NCBI GenBank assembly: GCA_023053575.1
Contig: JAKZAP010000007.1
Location: 11,359,008-11,423,007 of the forward strand
Source: Branchinecta lynchi
Lineage: Eukaryota; Arthropoda; Branchiopoda; Anostraca; Branchinectidae
Reading direction: 5' to 3'
DNA length: 64,000 bases
In this document: positions 1-13,800 of the stretch, in pieces
Numbering within the stretch: the stretch's first letter is position 1
Layout of the letters: the number at the start of each line of letters is the position of its first letter
Program-made: the position numbers and the translations under genes
Notes under the pieces: generated by a model
Database searches by the model: none
Seen by the model: only the letters and a program-made list of their open reading frames with translations
What the model was told of the DNA's origin: nothing

Positions 1-120
1 ATATGTCCAGCAGCAAAGCGCCGGAACAGGGGGCGTGAACTCGGAAAGCAACAGTGGCACCAACGACGGACTAATAAAACGAAAAATTTAAGCAAAACAC
101 ACAGTAAATACAATTCCAAA

Positions 121-178
121 TGTAATATTAGTAATTAATGCTGCGACCAAATTCACAGCATTAATTACTAATATTACA
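121..178. repeat. Perfect 23-bp inverted repeat (hairpin)
   Basis: Bases 121-143 are the exact reverse complement of 156-178, with a 12-base loop (144-155). The arms begin TGTAATATTAGTAATTAATG. It could be a miniature element, a small-RNA type hairpin, or the remnant of a foldback. Transcription cannot be seen from sequence. Confidence 0.9.
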
Positions 179-885
179 CCAATATTTTAACGAAGCTGAC
201 TCCTCTAAACGTTTTAAAGAAAATAACTGGAGACCCATCACGACTGTTTTAGCCACGCGCGGCCCCCTTAGCTTTGATAAGAAACACGGAGAAAATTGCG
301 TAACCGGTCTTTTTTACCAAAGAACTTCCCGAACTTCCTCAGAAGCAGTGAGCGGGACCCTAATCTGCCTTGATGGAGCCAAACACGGCAAATGCGAAAA
401 TCACTGTCCTTTACGGTATAGTTTAGTTTATTGTTGGTCCACCTAATTGCCAAAGATTCCGGTCGATTTCAACGAGAAAAAGAAGCAAAAATGGAAAATT
501 AACATATCTTGTTTCACTATTAATAAGCCTTGAGCAAGCTATTTTAGGTTCTACACCTAACTTTCGGTTCTGGAATCCGGCCTAACTACCCACCCAGCCC
601 GAGAATTCAAGGATATCCTAATTCAAAATATTCGCTTACCCCCTAGTCAGTTTCCTCCGTGAACTGGACCTGTTCTCAAGCTTTCGCTTTTTATCGGACT
701 CTGGCCGAATTATTCATGCGATCCAAAACCAAGAGCATACCCAGTTTTGATCAGAAATCAGGCAGACAGTCCCTTCCAATAAAGGAACTATAGCATATTT
801 TTAGTTCTTTCAACCCCATCTCAAAGTTGCAATGAGTTGGATCGGAGAAACTCTTCGGTCCCTAAATTTCTAGGCCTCGAGGCAT

Positions 886-1005
886 GAAGCCCATTCTAAA
901 GTCGGCTGAAATTATAATGTCCGTTCCACGGTCACAGACAGACAGATTTACTATCGCATAGGCATCCCTCACTTTGTCTTGAGATCCTAGAAGATCAAAT
1001 ATGAA
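886..1005 (+). repeat. Decayed 3' end of a family 1 element
   Basis: A string with ACAGACAGACAG, then CGCATAGGCATCCCTCACTT and GAGATCCTA, in the same order as the 3' end of family 1 elements (ACAGACGGACAG ... GTCATAGGTATCCCTCCACTT ... GGGATCCCA). It is much diverged, so it is read as an old copy; the upstream limit is uncertain. Confidence 0.5.
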
Positions 1006-1767
1006 AAATTAAAATTTAGGTAAACAGAAAAAAATGTCCTTAATCTTCAAAAAAAAGTCATTCACACGTCCGTGCACAACCACGAAAAAGGTGTGAAACG
1101 ATGGCATTCACGATTCGTATAAAAGCTCTCGAAGCACTGCCTGGATGAGATTCAAAAATTAACATCGCTAAGTATGAACGTGTGAGCGATACGTGCACCT
1201 GCTTCATTGTTTCGCTTAGCTACAAGTTTATCATCACGAAATCTGCTTGAGCGGAAGCAAGCTATTTCACTAGCGATTACATCAGCAAAGGAGAATCTGT
1301 GATACTTCGGACGAGACTCGAATTTGCAATCGGACAACTTGTATGGGGGGATGACCTTCAACGTATTTCTTGGGCAATAAATTTAGTTGCCAAGTAAACG
1401 ATGCTCGTCAAATCTCATTCATGCTGTCGGTTTTTATTTGATCAGATAGCTACATGCCTCATAATACTATATTCCCTCTAACGTCCTTGGTACATACTTC
1501 CAGGATATGTACATACTGATAAGGTTCCTCAAGGTAAAGTCTGCCCACATCCATGGTTTCCAATAGTTCATTAGCTTGAATGGTTATTTTCGTTTAAGTC
1601 TTTTGTTTGCATGGCCTCAGGCTTCTTGCGCTAATGAATTGAAGCCAACTGCCCGAAGTAGGTGATAAAAATCACCGGCAACGTTATTTTAAAAGTTCAC
1701 AGGGATTGCGGCTTTTGAGTGATTTAAGTTAGTTTGGGTTTCACATGTTTAGGAGTTAAGGACTGAC

Positions 1768-1898
1768 CTGCATAACGAATCGCTTCAGGCTGACTTTGTC
1801 GAAAGAATCCTGATCACTGTCATAAAACTTGAGGTTGTAGTGGAAGATGAGGGAGCTCTGCATCGTGGTCGGCATTCCAAGTCGGATCGTGGCGGCAC
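1768..1898 (-). CDS. hil: Hillarin exon, last visible
   Basis: A 131-bp exon with acceptor CTTGCAG and donor GTCAGT, completing a Gly codon and then 43 codons, ending in phase 0. It encodes AATIRLGMPTTMQSSLIFHY then NLKFYDSDQDSFDKVSLKRF. The next exon would begin in phase 0 at lower coordinates; no convincing coding exon was found in 1-1767, so the gene probably continues outside the window. Residues 577-620. Confidence 0.84.
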
Positions 1899-4800
1899 CT
1901 GCAAGTTAATCTTATCAACACAATATTCACTTTGAAAGTCTGTATTATCTGGTTTAAAAGTTAACAATAATAATAATAATAATACAAAGCAAGAGAAAAA
2001 GCTTACGCCTCTATATAACTTTAAGAAATTTTGAGTAGTCGAACTTTTCAGAGTTAAAAATCCCATCAACAATGCACTTGAAACTATTGATCGATTCATC
2101 ATTAACCGCATCTTCGGTAAGGTTTAAGTGAGGTAAGGCTTAAGGGAGTCTCTCTCTCTTTTTACCTTTTTCCTTTGTTTGTCTTTCATCTATCTCAGGT
2201 CTATCTGTATTCCCATCTTCCTTTACTTTTATTTTTCAAATAACAAAATTTGTTTAGGATTTATTCAGTTTTATTTAGGATATCTTTAAGTTTCTGAATA
2301 AAAATTACCTTGAGCCATGGAGCAGAATCGCTTATTTTTCAGGGGCATTTTGTTTATTTATTAAATCAAGCCAAAACCATCTGCTCAAAGAAAATACACA
2401 TACATACTACTCTAACGAAGAAAAAATCAGCGAAAGACAAGTTCATCACTCCAGTTTTTCCACAACGGCAGTGAAAGCTGAAGAATTAGAGTAGAGAGAG
2501 TCTGCCTCACTTCCTCAGAAGGCGTCCTTTAGCGACGATATTGCTCTACCTTTTAGTTTTCGGAAAGTAGGCCGAAGAACTACAAGGGTATGGGGGTGAT
2601 TGAAGACACAAGTTCTTACCGGTTATTGATTACAATGAAGGATTCTTCTAATGACTGTGCCCCGAAAAGGGGGGGGGGGGCAGCCCCCACGCACTGTCTT
2701 CTCACCAATTCCCAGCGTCACTAACCACAAATTTTGATCGTACGCCCCCCCCCCCCCCCCTTTCAATTGCTACCTTCTGCTAAACCATGCCGAATCACTT
2801 ATTCAAAACTTACCAGTTGAATCGGTGACCATAACCGCTTTCGTGTGTTCCTCGGGGAAGTAGAGTCCGTAACGGAAGAAAAGTGACCGGACGAACGGCA
2901 GTTGCTCAAACTCTTGTAGTGTGATCTGCTGCTTCAAGAGTTGCCACTCAGACTGAAGGGGATAGAACTCGTAGACAAACTCTTTCGGGTCCGTCAAGAA
3001 GTAATGATCGTCATATTCGTACCTAAAAAAACACATTCATTCAAAGATGGTTCACGTTAGATTGCAATTTTAAAATTTAATATTTTAAAATTGTAACATA
3101 TTTGTGATTATTTATGCCTACGTCGACCATGTGTGACGACCCACCACTATTTTTGTTAAGATATATCATGGAAATGAACGAATTTAATAATTTAATTTAT
3201 TAAACGAGTAAGTAAGTTGATATTCATTTTCACTGATATTTCAGCCTTTTTTGGCACGTGTCCTCTTCAGACTGTTAGAAGAATGAAATTGCAACATTTT
3301 ATAGGCTACTGATTATTGCAGGTTAATTCGCCTAGCTAAAGCCTGAAGAAGAACCTTGCCAAGAAGGGCCGAAATATCGCTGGAACAAATCTCAGCTGAC
3401 GGTTTAGCGTCATCAATCATGGTCGCAATCAGCTTCCGATGAACGAAAAGTTAGGATCGTTCATATTTTAACCGCTGCGTGGCTTCTAACGATCAGTTAA
3501 CCGAGTTGAAAAACTTCCAAACAGAACTTACACTTGCTTACACTTCACATTACGGAGCTAAGCTGGAAACAGTCATACCACCCATTATCTATCCTCCCAC
3601 ATATACTTACTGTTAGTTTTGTGTCCCTTTGTTGGTCACGAGTGGTTGCAAAATCATTTCAATTTTATGAACAATACGAAGCACATAAAATATTGAGAGC
3701 GTGTTCCATCCTACTTACCGTAGTTACTACGCATGACGTCACGAATTCTGGCTTTTCGCCGTCAAGGGCTGGAACGATTTTTCTATTTTCCAGCAGGATC
3801 TCACGCCAGGGGTGAATCCGACCAATCACGTTACAGAGATGCGTAGTTACTACGCTTACTACGGTCCCGAGCATGGTAAGCAAATAGTAACTATTAGTTA
3901 CTATTCCGACAAGGTTGGAACGGTCAGCGTAGTAACTTTTCGTGAGGATGGAACGGAAATAGTAACTATTAGTAACTATTGTTAGAAGGGTGGAACACGC
4001 TCTGAGTCGCAAATACAACATATTTACAAACGATCCCGGGGCCAGCGATCGGCATGTGGCATGTAGCCAGACCGCTTGCCGATCCGCGACTAAACAAGTC
4101 GGAATGAATTACACTGACTATGGTCATACAATAATGAGTCACGACGGCGAGCGCGAGGGGTTAATGCCTTTGCAAATCGCAAGAACGACAAAAGTTGTGC
4201 TAGGCACAACAGTTACACTTCCCATCAGAAAAGCCTCCTTCAATCAAGCTTATTTATTATGTTGGCTCGCTACGTTGGCTGCATCACGTCCTCCAGCACC
4301 CAAATGACCACCTGGTCAAACGAGTTCCCTAGCAGCACCCTTCCCTCTTGGCAAAGGAGACCGGGTGGCTAACTCAAAAACTGGTGGACGACCGCAAAAT
4401 AGACCTTGACCTTGCGGGCGGCTTCCTCGGTTTTGGCCGAAGGTCGGCCAGATGAAGGCTAGATTTCGACCTAGAGCTGGCGCTAGATGAAACATCTGGG
4501 ATGCCATTCTTCGGTACCACACGCACGATGTGGGAAGCCGCTATTGTCTGGTTACGTTACAAGTAGAAGCAAGCACCATTATCCGATGGATTAGAGTTTG
4601 CATTAGTGTTGGCTTGTTTTGGGGTATTTTCATTTATTTTGTTACCATCAATTTTGGTGGATCAATAAAACGTATTAATAATCCCTTTCCGACCCGCAAA
4701 CGGCCCTCATATCACATGAAAAAAAAAAAAAATCTCCGATTCATCTAATAACACCTACCTCAAACTGTCTGACTTGGATTTAGATCCGGGCTTGGGCACC

Positions 4801-7800
4801 TCCTTTGCGTTCACTAGATGTCTCGCTCCCCAATTACACTGGACAAACCTCCAAGCTCCGGCGACGTAAACAGCATTCCACGAATTCCTGAACCTGGAAT
4901 CCTCGAATCGGACTCCTGGTTGGTAGCCTGCCGACTTGCTGTACCCTTTGATCACGACGCAATGTAATCCAGCATAGCTATAAAAAAAAAAAAGAGTCAC
5001 TATATTTTATCTTGGTGGGTTGGGCATGTAAAACCGAAACGAAAGATTAACAGGGAGTCGCGGGCATCCTGAATATTAAACTCGCGTATCTCACATCTTC
5101 AGCTGACCCTTTCGGAATGGAGTCATAGTAAAATTAAGAAGTTTCTTCTTTTCTTCGCTTCGAACGTAAGCTTTGTCTTTTCTGGACACACGTACAAATC
5201 CTGTAATCCAGCAAATTTCTTTTAACTTCCGTTCCTTTGCGTTTCTTAAGTGGGGCAACTTTCAACTCTGGAATTACCTGATAGTCATGTTATGGAGAGC
5301 TACGTAAGCTTTTTACGTCATGTAACGGTCGCAATGGTCTTGGCGGGAAGGGAGTAGCTTAGAGCTATTTCATCTTGATACAGAAATCTAATATGTGCTA
5401 GCTACGTTACTGCTCTATAACGAAGCGTCAATGTATGGGGGGCTCTTTGGAACTCAAAAAGTCCTTTTTAGATAGATCTGCTAAGTCTATATGTCATGCG
5501 TCTAGATGTCACATTCATAAATTTATGAACACTCGAACGAGAAAAATGGAAAAGGGACTGCCAAGTATAATGATCATATAAGTATGTGCTCTCAAGTCAC
5601 CACACATTTTCATTTTAAACGGCAATTAGTTTCGAGCAAGAACGGTAACCGAAATGAAAAAAGATGCTGAAAATATTCGTAAGTATAAATGTTTACAAAA
5701 TGACATCAAATCAAATCAAATCATTTAATGTAAACAAGATACAGTCTCTCATAGGCATAGCCCAAATATGGTATCTTTTAGTCAAACAGTTAATACAAGA
5801 AAGATTTGTCAACGAGAAAAACAAAAAGAATAGGATCAAACGTTATTTAGTTACGAATTGTTAAAAGTACGAACAAAACTCGGCACAAAGCTTCGAGAAT
5901 AACGCTGTGACCTGGAGTAAACCGGTGTCAGTTTTGGAACTTTCGCAGCCGCCTCTCTGGGGAGTCGGGATCTGAGGGGGACAAAGGGAGGCGGGAGGAA
6001 GTTCTTGTAGATGGGGTGGAGGAGCAGGGTTGAGCCAAATTTTAGGCACAGTTTCTCTCGACGGACAAAAAGGGGGTCAAGTTTGTATTCTTTTAGATAA
6101 AAAGAGTAAGGCAGTGGGGAACCTCCGTAGATGATTTGTAGAGACCTCTTCTGAACCCGTTCAATTTTATCACTTTCTTCTTTTGTAAGAGCGAAATGCC
6201 AAACAGGACATGCATATTCTACAAGTGGGCGGATGAACATGCAGAAAATTAACTTTAGTTTATCCTTAGGAACCCGGAATTTCTTTAGAGTCTTCAGCAT
6301 TTGGATAGCACCATTTGCCTTTTTTACAATCAATCTTGTGTTTTCATGCCAAGTTAGATCAGAAGAGATCACTACCCCAAGCAGGGTAGTGCTGTTAATG
6401 AGGAGGTTTGGGTCTATAGGTGGTTCGAATTCAGGTAGGCTTTTCTTGAGAAATGAAAATGTCATTACTGAAGATTTATCTTTATTTACCACCATATTTA
6501 ATTTTGCTGCTTCAGAGGTAACTTGTTCAATATAATTGAAAGTTTGACTTTTACACGCTCCAAATACTACCTCTGCTAGGGAAAGATCATCTACATACTT
6601 CCATCTTTCTTCCAGCCCGACAGCTACTCATATATTATAGTTACTAGCTACTCACCATACTCATAGATACGTTCATTCAATCGATCTGCAACAGTCAACC
6701 AATCCACAGATCAATTAATCTGCGTTATAACAGCCGAAAAGTCAATTAGTCTGCATTTAATCCAAAACTCACTATCAAACCGCTAAAATATCATGGACAA
6801 TAGGGCCCAACCAGCGCACGACGATATCTACTGCTTCCTGGCCGAAGATTGAAAATTAAGTGTCTTTCTGTTTGTTTATATGTTTTATTTATCTTCTCTC
6901 ATTTACTCCGCTTTTTCAAAATGGTGGGTTATAAATAAATTACTTACTTACTTACTTACTCATAGATACGGCTTTACTCATTATTGACTGATGATTCATT
7001 ACGCTAACAGGAGCTTGAGAGTCCTTGCTTAGCGATGGTACTGAATAGAGTGACGAGTAATGAGCAAAGGGGTCAAATACTCCACAATTAAGGACCCAAA
7101 GAAAGTGAGTGTTTGTGCAGCTGTTTCAATGTTTATGACACTTTGATGAAAAATCTTTCACGTATCCCAAAACTTAAAGGAGATTTGGTTTCAAATAAAC
7201 ACAACATGTGTTTAGGCCGTCTTTAACGACTAGAGCTAAAGTTGCTGATTTAAAAATGCTTGCCGTAAGCAGTCTGAACCGCAAATTAACAAACCAATTA
7301 ATATTTCAGTGGCTCGGACTATGAAAACTGGCCGAATTTCAAATTTATATTTAACTCCATTCGTGCTATAGCACGCCTGTTAAAACGCGAAAGTTTCTCG
7401 CGCTTTGACTTTTAATTTACAATGTGGTTAGTTTTACTTTGTGACAGTTCGTTGGGTCATTCGTGATTTTATATCGCCAAACAGCAAAATTAGCTTTCTC
7501 CATAACTGGGAAAACATAGTAAACCTTAAATAATATAAGGAATAATAGAAGGGATGAAAGAAATAATAAAAGGAATCCACATCCTTTGTAAGAAGACCTG
7601 AATATCTACGCTGTCATAAGTTTGATAATTTGTATACGCGTTGTTATTTTCTGATATCAACCTCGATGTCTGAACCTTTGTTAAGTATTATGTTTTCGTT
7701 AAAGTTCAATGGGCACATCAAATCTACCCCAATCCCACTCTGTAACAACCTGGGAACAATGCTTACCCCCTAGATCAGCAGCTTTTTCAACAGTTTCCTC

Positions 7801-10800
7801 CCTGTGTGTAATTTTTTGGGTGTATGCTCAATTACTAGCTTGGACAAAGATAAAAGTGATGTTTCTTATAATACTTAGTAGATCTTTATTTTATGCATAA
7901 ATCAGCTTGTATAATTCAGATTTTGAATGATTTTTGAAGCTATGTTATTATTCTGGTACATTTTATAAAGCAAGCTAATCAAGCTCCACAACACTATTCC
8001 ACAAAGAAAAACCTTTAACAGGCACTTTAAGCCATGGAACTTCTGATGAAACACTAGAACAATCAGGTAAACTGCATCTGCGGCTTGACTTTGGTGACAT
8101 CTCAAATACATCCTTTTCTATCAAGCATTGCTGGGAGTTTTTGAATTTCCTGCCACGATATCCCAGCTCCTAAGATTTGGATCGCCGAAATGCCAGAGAG
8201 GTAAAGACAAGGGATAACAAGAAAATGTTTATTTGTGAAGCATATACAAAGTAAAGCATTAGAAGTGTCCATTGTGCGTTAAAGGACCTGCCGTACGTAT
8301 AATGCCAATGCAACCTACTTCCGAAACATAAATATAGTTCTTAAACTCGGAGATCCAAATTTCATGTTACATTCTGAACCCACTACCGACACCGAACTAA
8401 TCTTTGCACTTGCAATGATTCACTAGTTTCCATGTGGGTTATGCTCCCCGACTAGTTTTCGAGTATCATGCTAGTGATGCGTAAAACCGGTTTTCTGAAT
8501 TTGCCGAGATCTTGCTAGAAGTCGATGGGCCTGGGAAAAGGTTTAAAACAGGCAAGGCCGTAGATATTTTTTTGAAAGCAGTGCCTAGCTGTACAGTATT
8601 CTGATAGTTTCGAACATAAACAGTAAAATAATAGTGCGAAGTGTGCTTTAAAAGACGCATAGCAAACCATACTTAATATTACGTTTTTCCGAACACATAA
8701 ACATCAAATTTCGCAAATAACACCCAAAGTGTTATCTGTTGGAATTGCGCATCCTTGTTTTATAATGTTCAATTTACAAAAATATGTAAAATTTAATTTG
8801 GTTCTTGGTTTTCTGAACATCGTATCTTCTCTTGTGACTTGGAAAGGTGTGCGGTTTGTGTACTTTCGCATACTTGTGACTTTTAGACCTTTGTTTGCTC
8901 TTTTGAGCCGGAAAAAAAATCTGTGACCTTTGGAGGTTAGATGATGACGCAAGGAATCGAAAACGTCAGCTAATCTAAGCCTGGATAAAGGATACGATTT
9001 AAACTGAAGGATTGTGACATGTTGACCCAAGCTAGCTGTAGCGCGTACAGATATTTTCTAACAAAGAAGAAGATCTACCCAAACGAAAGACTACGACCCC
9101 TATACGTCTGCGAAGAGCCGCACATGCTTCTCTACCGCTCGTCCCCAGGAAGAAGATTTTTGCCGATCATAACCTTTACTCCGATCCCATCTAATATGAT
9201 TTGGCATGAGACTACTCTTCCACTTACCCTCGGTGCCGCCAACGGTCTTAAATTCTAGATTATTTTTTAAACTTATAACTCATAATGTGCTACGTTAGTG
9301 TCATGTTTAATGTTACCTCTCGGTGAACTTGGGTTTCTTTGATTCGTTGTGTGGTGATGTGGAGGTCGGCACTCAGCTGTATTCACGAGACCACTTAGTG
9401 AGTTATTTTCTTACACAGATAACTGTTTCCCAGTTCTACTTTTGTTTATGTTAGTGTTATGTTATTAGCTGTGTGTCGTATATATCAATAAAAGAACTTG
9501 AACTTGAATAGCCAATCTATCTAATTAGTGTAATTTACCCTAAACTATCCTCTGTCTCTGCCTTTCACTTTCACGTAATATTTAACACTTTCTGTCTCCC
9601 CTTATTTTGCCTTAATTTCAAAATTTTCATTATTTTTCTTCAAATCCTTAAACCCTTAAAGCACAATGGGCACTTGTAATGCTTTACTTTGTATTAAATG
9701 CTTAACAAATAAACATTTCTGACTTCCTTTAGAAGGCGCTAGGAAGATCGGCCGTTTTCTTGTCATCCCTTGTCGTTACCTCTCTGGCATTTCGGCGATC
9801 CAAATCTTACGAGCTGGGATATCGTGGCACGAAATTCAAAAACTCCCAGCAATGCTTGATGGAAAAGGATATATTTGAGATGTCACCAAAGTCAAGCCGC
9901 AGATGCAGTTTACCTGATTGTCTAGTGTTTCATCAGAAGTTCCATGGCTTAAGGTACCTATTAAAAGTTTTTCTTTGTGGAATAGTATTGTGAAGCTTGA
10001 TTAACTTGCTTTATGAAACGTACCAGAATATGCAATAAGCTTATAAAAAATAACATAGCTACAAAAATCATTCAAAAACAAATAACCTATTCAAATCTGG
10101 ATCATACAAGCTGATTTATGCATAAAATAAAGATCTACGAAGTATTATAAGAAACATCACTTTTATCTTTCTCTAAGCTATTAAATTGAGCATGTACTGG
10201 CCCAAAAAATTACGCTTTGAAATATCACTGAGAGGAAACTGCTGAAAAAGCTGCTGATCTAGGGGGTAAGCACTGTTCCTAGGTTGTTACAGAGTGAGAT
10301 TGGGGTAGTTTGATGTGCCCATTGAACTTTAAAGTTTAACTGAAAAGCCAACTTATTTTGTGTGTCATTCAAATTGAATACACTGAATTATTTGGATTCT
10401 GCAAAGGGATTTTTTTTTATTTTCTACTATCTACTCCAGTTATGACGTTCAGAATAATATCTGCAGCCGCCTCCACAAAGAAAATTCTACTATGATGCGG
10501 GAAATTTTAATGTCAACACGAACACGGCTTTTCAGTGGGCAGTGGTGAGACTGTTGAAGATTGCTTAGTGCCTGGACAAAAAAACAAATCATAAATCTTT
10601 CTCGTAAGGCATACAACAAAAATACAAACTGAAATTCCACTATTTGAAAATCGATTATTCAGTAATAGCAGAACAACAAAGTAACGCATTTTCAGCGGGT
10701 CTTCCAAGCCAATCTTCTATAAATTCTATCCCAGCCCCTTTCGGTTAAACTTTAAGCTTTACTTAAAAGTTCTTACTTGTCAAATTCATTAATAATTCGC

Positions 10801-13800
10801 AAATAAAAACAAGAAATAGGATTTGTTTTGTATTTAACTAGCAGCTAATTTCAGAAAAACGCCAGGCGGTAGTCGGTTTAAAGTGTAAATTAACAGAAAC
10901 AACAAACTCTTTCATGACCAATATACTGCGTAGATGCTTCGCCGGAAATTTGCTGGATTCCGGAAATTATCCGGCATGAAGACACAAGAAATGTTAGTAC
11001 CTGCAAAGCCGTTTGAACAGGACATGGTAGCTTTCTGTCCCGTATTTAATTCCTCGGAGAAGATTCATCGGCGTATCCCCCCGTGTGTCTTCATCAAAGT
11101 GCATAGTATTGAGGTTCTTGACTGTAATCCATCGGAAAATAGACCTGAAAAAAAAAACATTTCAATGAACGTCTGGTTGTCGAGAATGTCAGATCCAACT
11201 CTGTTGTAATTTTAAGGACATTTTGCATGTTATGACAAGTCGCGTGTCAACCGCTTCTTTCACTGTAGTTCAAGTTCACTGGTATGTGTATTACGTCAAT
11301 TTATACAAATATGTATGGATATACGGCAAAGGAAAAGATAGCAACCAGAAACAGTCAACAAAGTAAACACAGAAAATAGTCAACGACAAATAATACCAAA
11401 TAAACACGATTAAGAACTATTAAATGAATTTCTTTAGCATGATCAATATTCTATTAATAAATGACAAAACAAATAGTTATCCTCTAGAAACTGGACCAAC
11501 ATTTGCAGTACTTTATAGTTTGGTGAAATATAAGTGAGTGATCGTCATTTTTACTTTATACTCAATCTTGAAGGATATAAAAAAAATAGATAAATACCTT
11601 GTTTTGAAAAGAGTCTATCGTGGTTGACGTAAAAAAAGGCCGAAACCTTACAGTGGGTATAAAATAACCTACAATTTAAAATTACAGCAACAAAACATTG
11701 GATAAGTACTTTGATCTTCGTTATCATTTTTTGTAATTCCAGATTCAGATTTTTTCAGGCGAAGTACCTATCTAAGCATTGTTTTGTATTGCTCTTCGCT
11801 ATATTATTTTAATTTCTAGATTCAATTATCAGATTTGCAACTGTGGGCTGCCGATAAGTGCAGCAACTGTCGGCTGCCGATAAGTGCAGCAACTGTCGGC
11901 TGTCGATACGTGCTTTAAGACATCAAGGCAGGTTCAGAGAAGGATTCCCTCATACCTGGCTTTTTCCACATCTGAGGTGCATCGTCCAACCAGCTGTCGA
12001 ACCAAGTCCGTGAACGTCTTCTGGTCCTCTTGAGCAACCTGGAAGAAACGAAACAACATCAGTCACGTAACAAAAAGCGTATCAGCTTCCGAAGAACATA
12101 AACATGCTTCTATGGAAAACATCAGCTCCAGGGTAAGAATTATGGGAACATCAGGGGCGACGCTATGGGGGGGGGGGAGAAAAAAAGCTAAACTGGGCGC
12201 TCGCAGGGCGCCCGACCACAAAAGTTTAGCTAAACTGTGCGCCCACCGACCATAAAGACTGAGCTAAACTTCGCGCTCACGCAGGAATAGCTTGGAGTTC
12301 ACAATACGCCCGGAAAAAGTCAGTAAGGCTATTTCAGGATTCCAAAGAAACCGAGTTGACATCCAGCTTGGACATAGGCGGTTCTCGAGCATTTGAAACT
12401 TGACGAACTGCATTCTCAGTCGCATGTTTCGAGCTTGCCAGATTGACATAAAGAGGCAGGCTACATCGGCAAAAGAGAGTTGTAAAATCGTGAATTCTAC
12501 GCTGCAGAGCACAGTCTTAACTCAAGTTTTAACGCGATCTGCTGTGTAGCGATATCTCTCGATTCAATTAAAAATTAGTGATTTCGCCTATGGCGTACCT
12601 TTCCAAGAGTTGGTTAGTTTCATGCAAATATTCTTTGTATTTTAACAGAAAAAAAATTTGATGATAAGAATTTTTCCTAAAGTGCGATTTACAGATTTAC
12701 ATATTGCAACATGTCATTTGATTTTTGCTTTGTTTTGCAACTATAAATTCAGAACAACTCTACAGTGTTTCAAGATTTTTTTTTAAATGGATCGGCAGTA
12801 CCTACTTCATTTTCGAAAGGGTCGAATTTCTGGATTCCTGAACAAAGACAGACGGAAAGATCCGTGCTAAGTGGCCCTTACTTTTATTTGGGATCCGAAA
12901 AGACGTTCTGACCATACAGGATTCCACAAAATTTGCATGCAGCGCCTTTCGTAGTTGGCTGTATTTACTGGAACGTCGCGTCATTTCTTTCGATTTTAGG
13001 CTTGCAATTTCAGGGCTTGGACAAAGCTAGGTTTTGTTGGGGGGGAAGTAGTGTTATGCCCGAAAAAAGTCATGGCCTACTTCAAAAATTTCGCCGGCGG
13101 CGCTCATTTTCGTTCCGTCTGGAATACAGTAATTAGAAACTGCTGCGGGTCGGGCAATTCGGAAACTAATTCCTTTTATTACGAATGACGGTCACCTTAT
13201 ACTTCTTTTGATTCGGACAGTTCCCTGCACTTGGTGCTGTGTTTCTTGGCTATGTTTCTAGCTGGTATGACTCTTGAGCCTTGTCGGACATCTGCCAGTC
13301 GTATATTTTCAGGTAGTCACCTCCCAAGCCCGTTAAACCGCCCCTGAGCTCGGAGATACGACTAAGCTTCTAGTCGTCAACGCTGGCAAGTATCACGAGT
13401 TCTATTATTACATATGCGACGAAAAGCTGAAATGGGTGGCAGGGCACCACCCCCCTCCTCGAGTTTTGGCAAGCGAGGCCCCTGACGCAATTTCAAATTT
13501 CAAATTTCAGCAGTTTCAACAAACAACAATCTGGACTACCAAAAGTGTTACAAAATATGTCCATTATGACCTTCTGAGTGTTACTGGTAAAGTAACATAG
13601 CAAACTATGTTTAGTGGTTTGTTTTACGAAAACGAACCGCTTTTGACACAATGTTTCTGTTCATTCATTTCGTCCATGTACGCATTCTTGCTTACGCATG
13701 TCAAATCGTTTCTCGATTTTTTTATTTTTTTCAGACGAGGGAGGGGGTACTTGGTAGATGGCAGGTTATATAGGACAGATTATATCAGGTTAGATTATAT

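Larger units (their letters stand above)
1..1767. other. Non-coding flank or intron beyond last visible Hillarin exon
   Basis: No exon was found that continues the Hillarin reading frame. The stretch holds a perfect 23-bp hairpin at 121-178 and a decayed 3' end of a family 1 element near 886-1005. The rest is unassigned AT-rich sequence with only short reading frames that resemble nothing I know. Confidence 0.6.
3023..4758 (-). other. Hillarin intron, 1.7 kb
   Basis: GT..AG intron between exons 4759-4977 and 2814-3022. It holds two miniature inverted-repeat elements (about 3229-3410 and 3696-4003). The remainder up to 4758 gives some longish reading frames on both strands that match no family I recognise and are treated as chance. 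Confidence 0.75.
4978..11000 (-). other. Hillarin intron, 6.0 kb
   Basis: GT..AG intron between exons 11001-11144 and 4759-4977. It holds a 5'-truncated non-LTR retrotransposon (about 5700-6627), a TTAC-tailed retroelement end (6890-6960), an inverted pair of miniature elements (7698-8285 and 9654-10340), and a possible non-LTR 3' end around 9019-9509. 4978-5690, 6961-7690 and 10341-11000 show nothing recognisable. Confidence 0.8.

Noticed and set aside
1785..2111. 108-codon minus-strand frame with a hydrophobic run
   Set aside because: It overlaps the Hillarin exon at 1768-1898 in another frame; the hydrophobic run comes from an (AAT)n repeat.
2744..2760. Long poly-C run as a functional element
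   Set aside because: Such runs are spread all over the window (for example 15233, 20036, 24967, 32405) and look like simple slippage.
3534..4307. Overlapping frames on both strands
   Set aside because: They cross the MITE at 3696-4003 and flanks; no protein family or splice support.
10934..11209. 91-codon plus-strand frame
   Set aside because: Antisense shadow of the Hillarin exon at 11001-11144.
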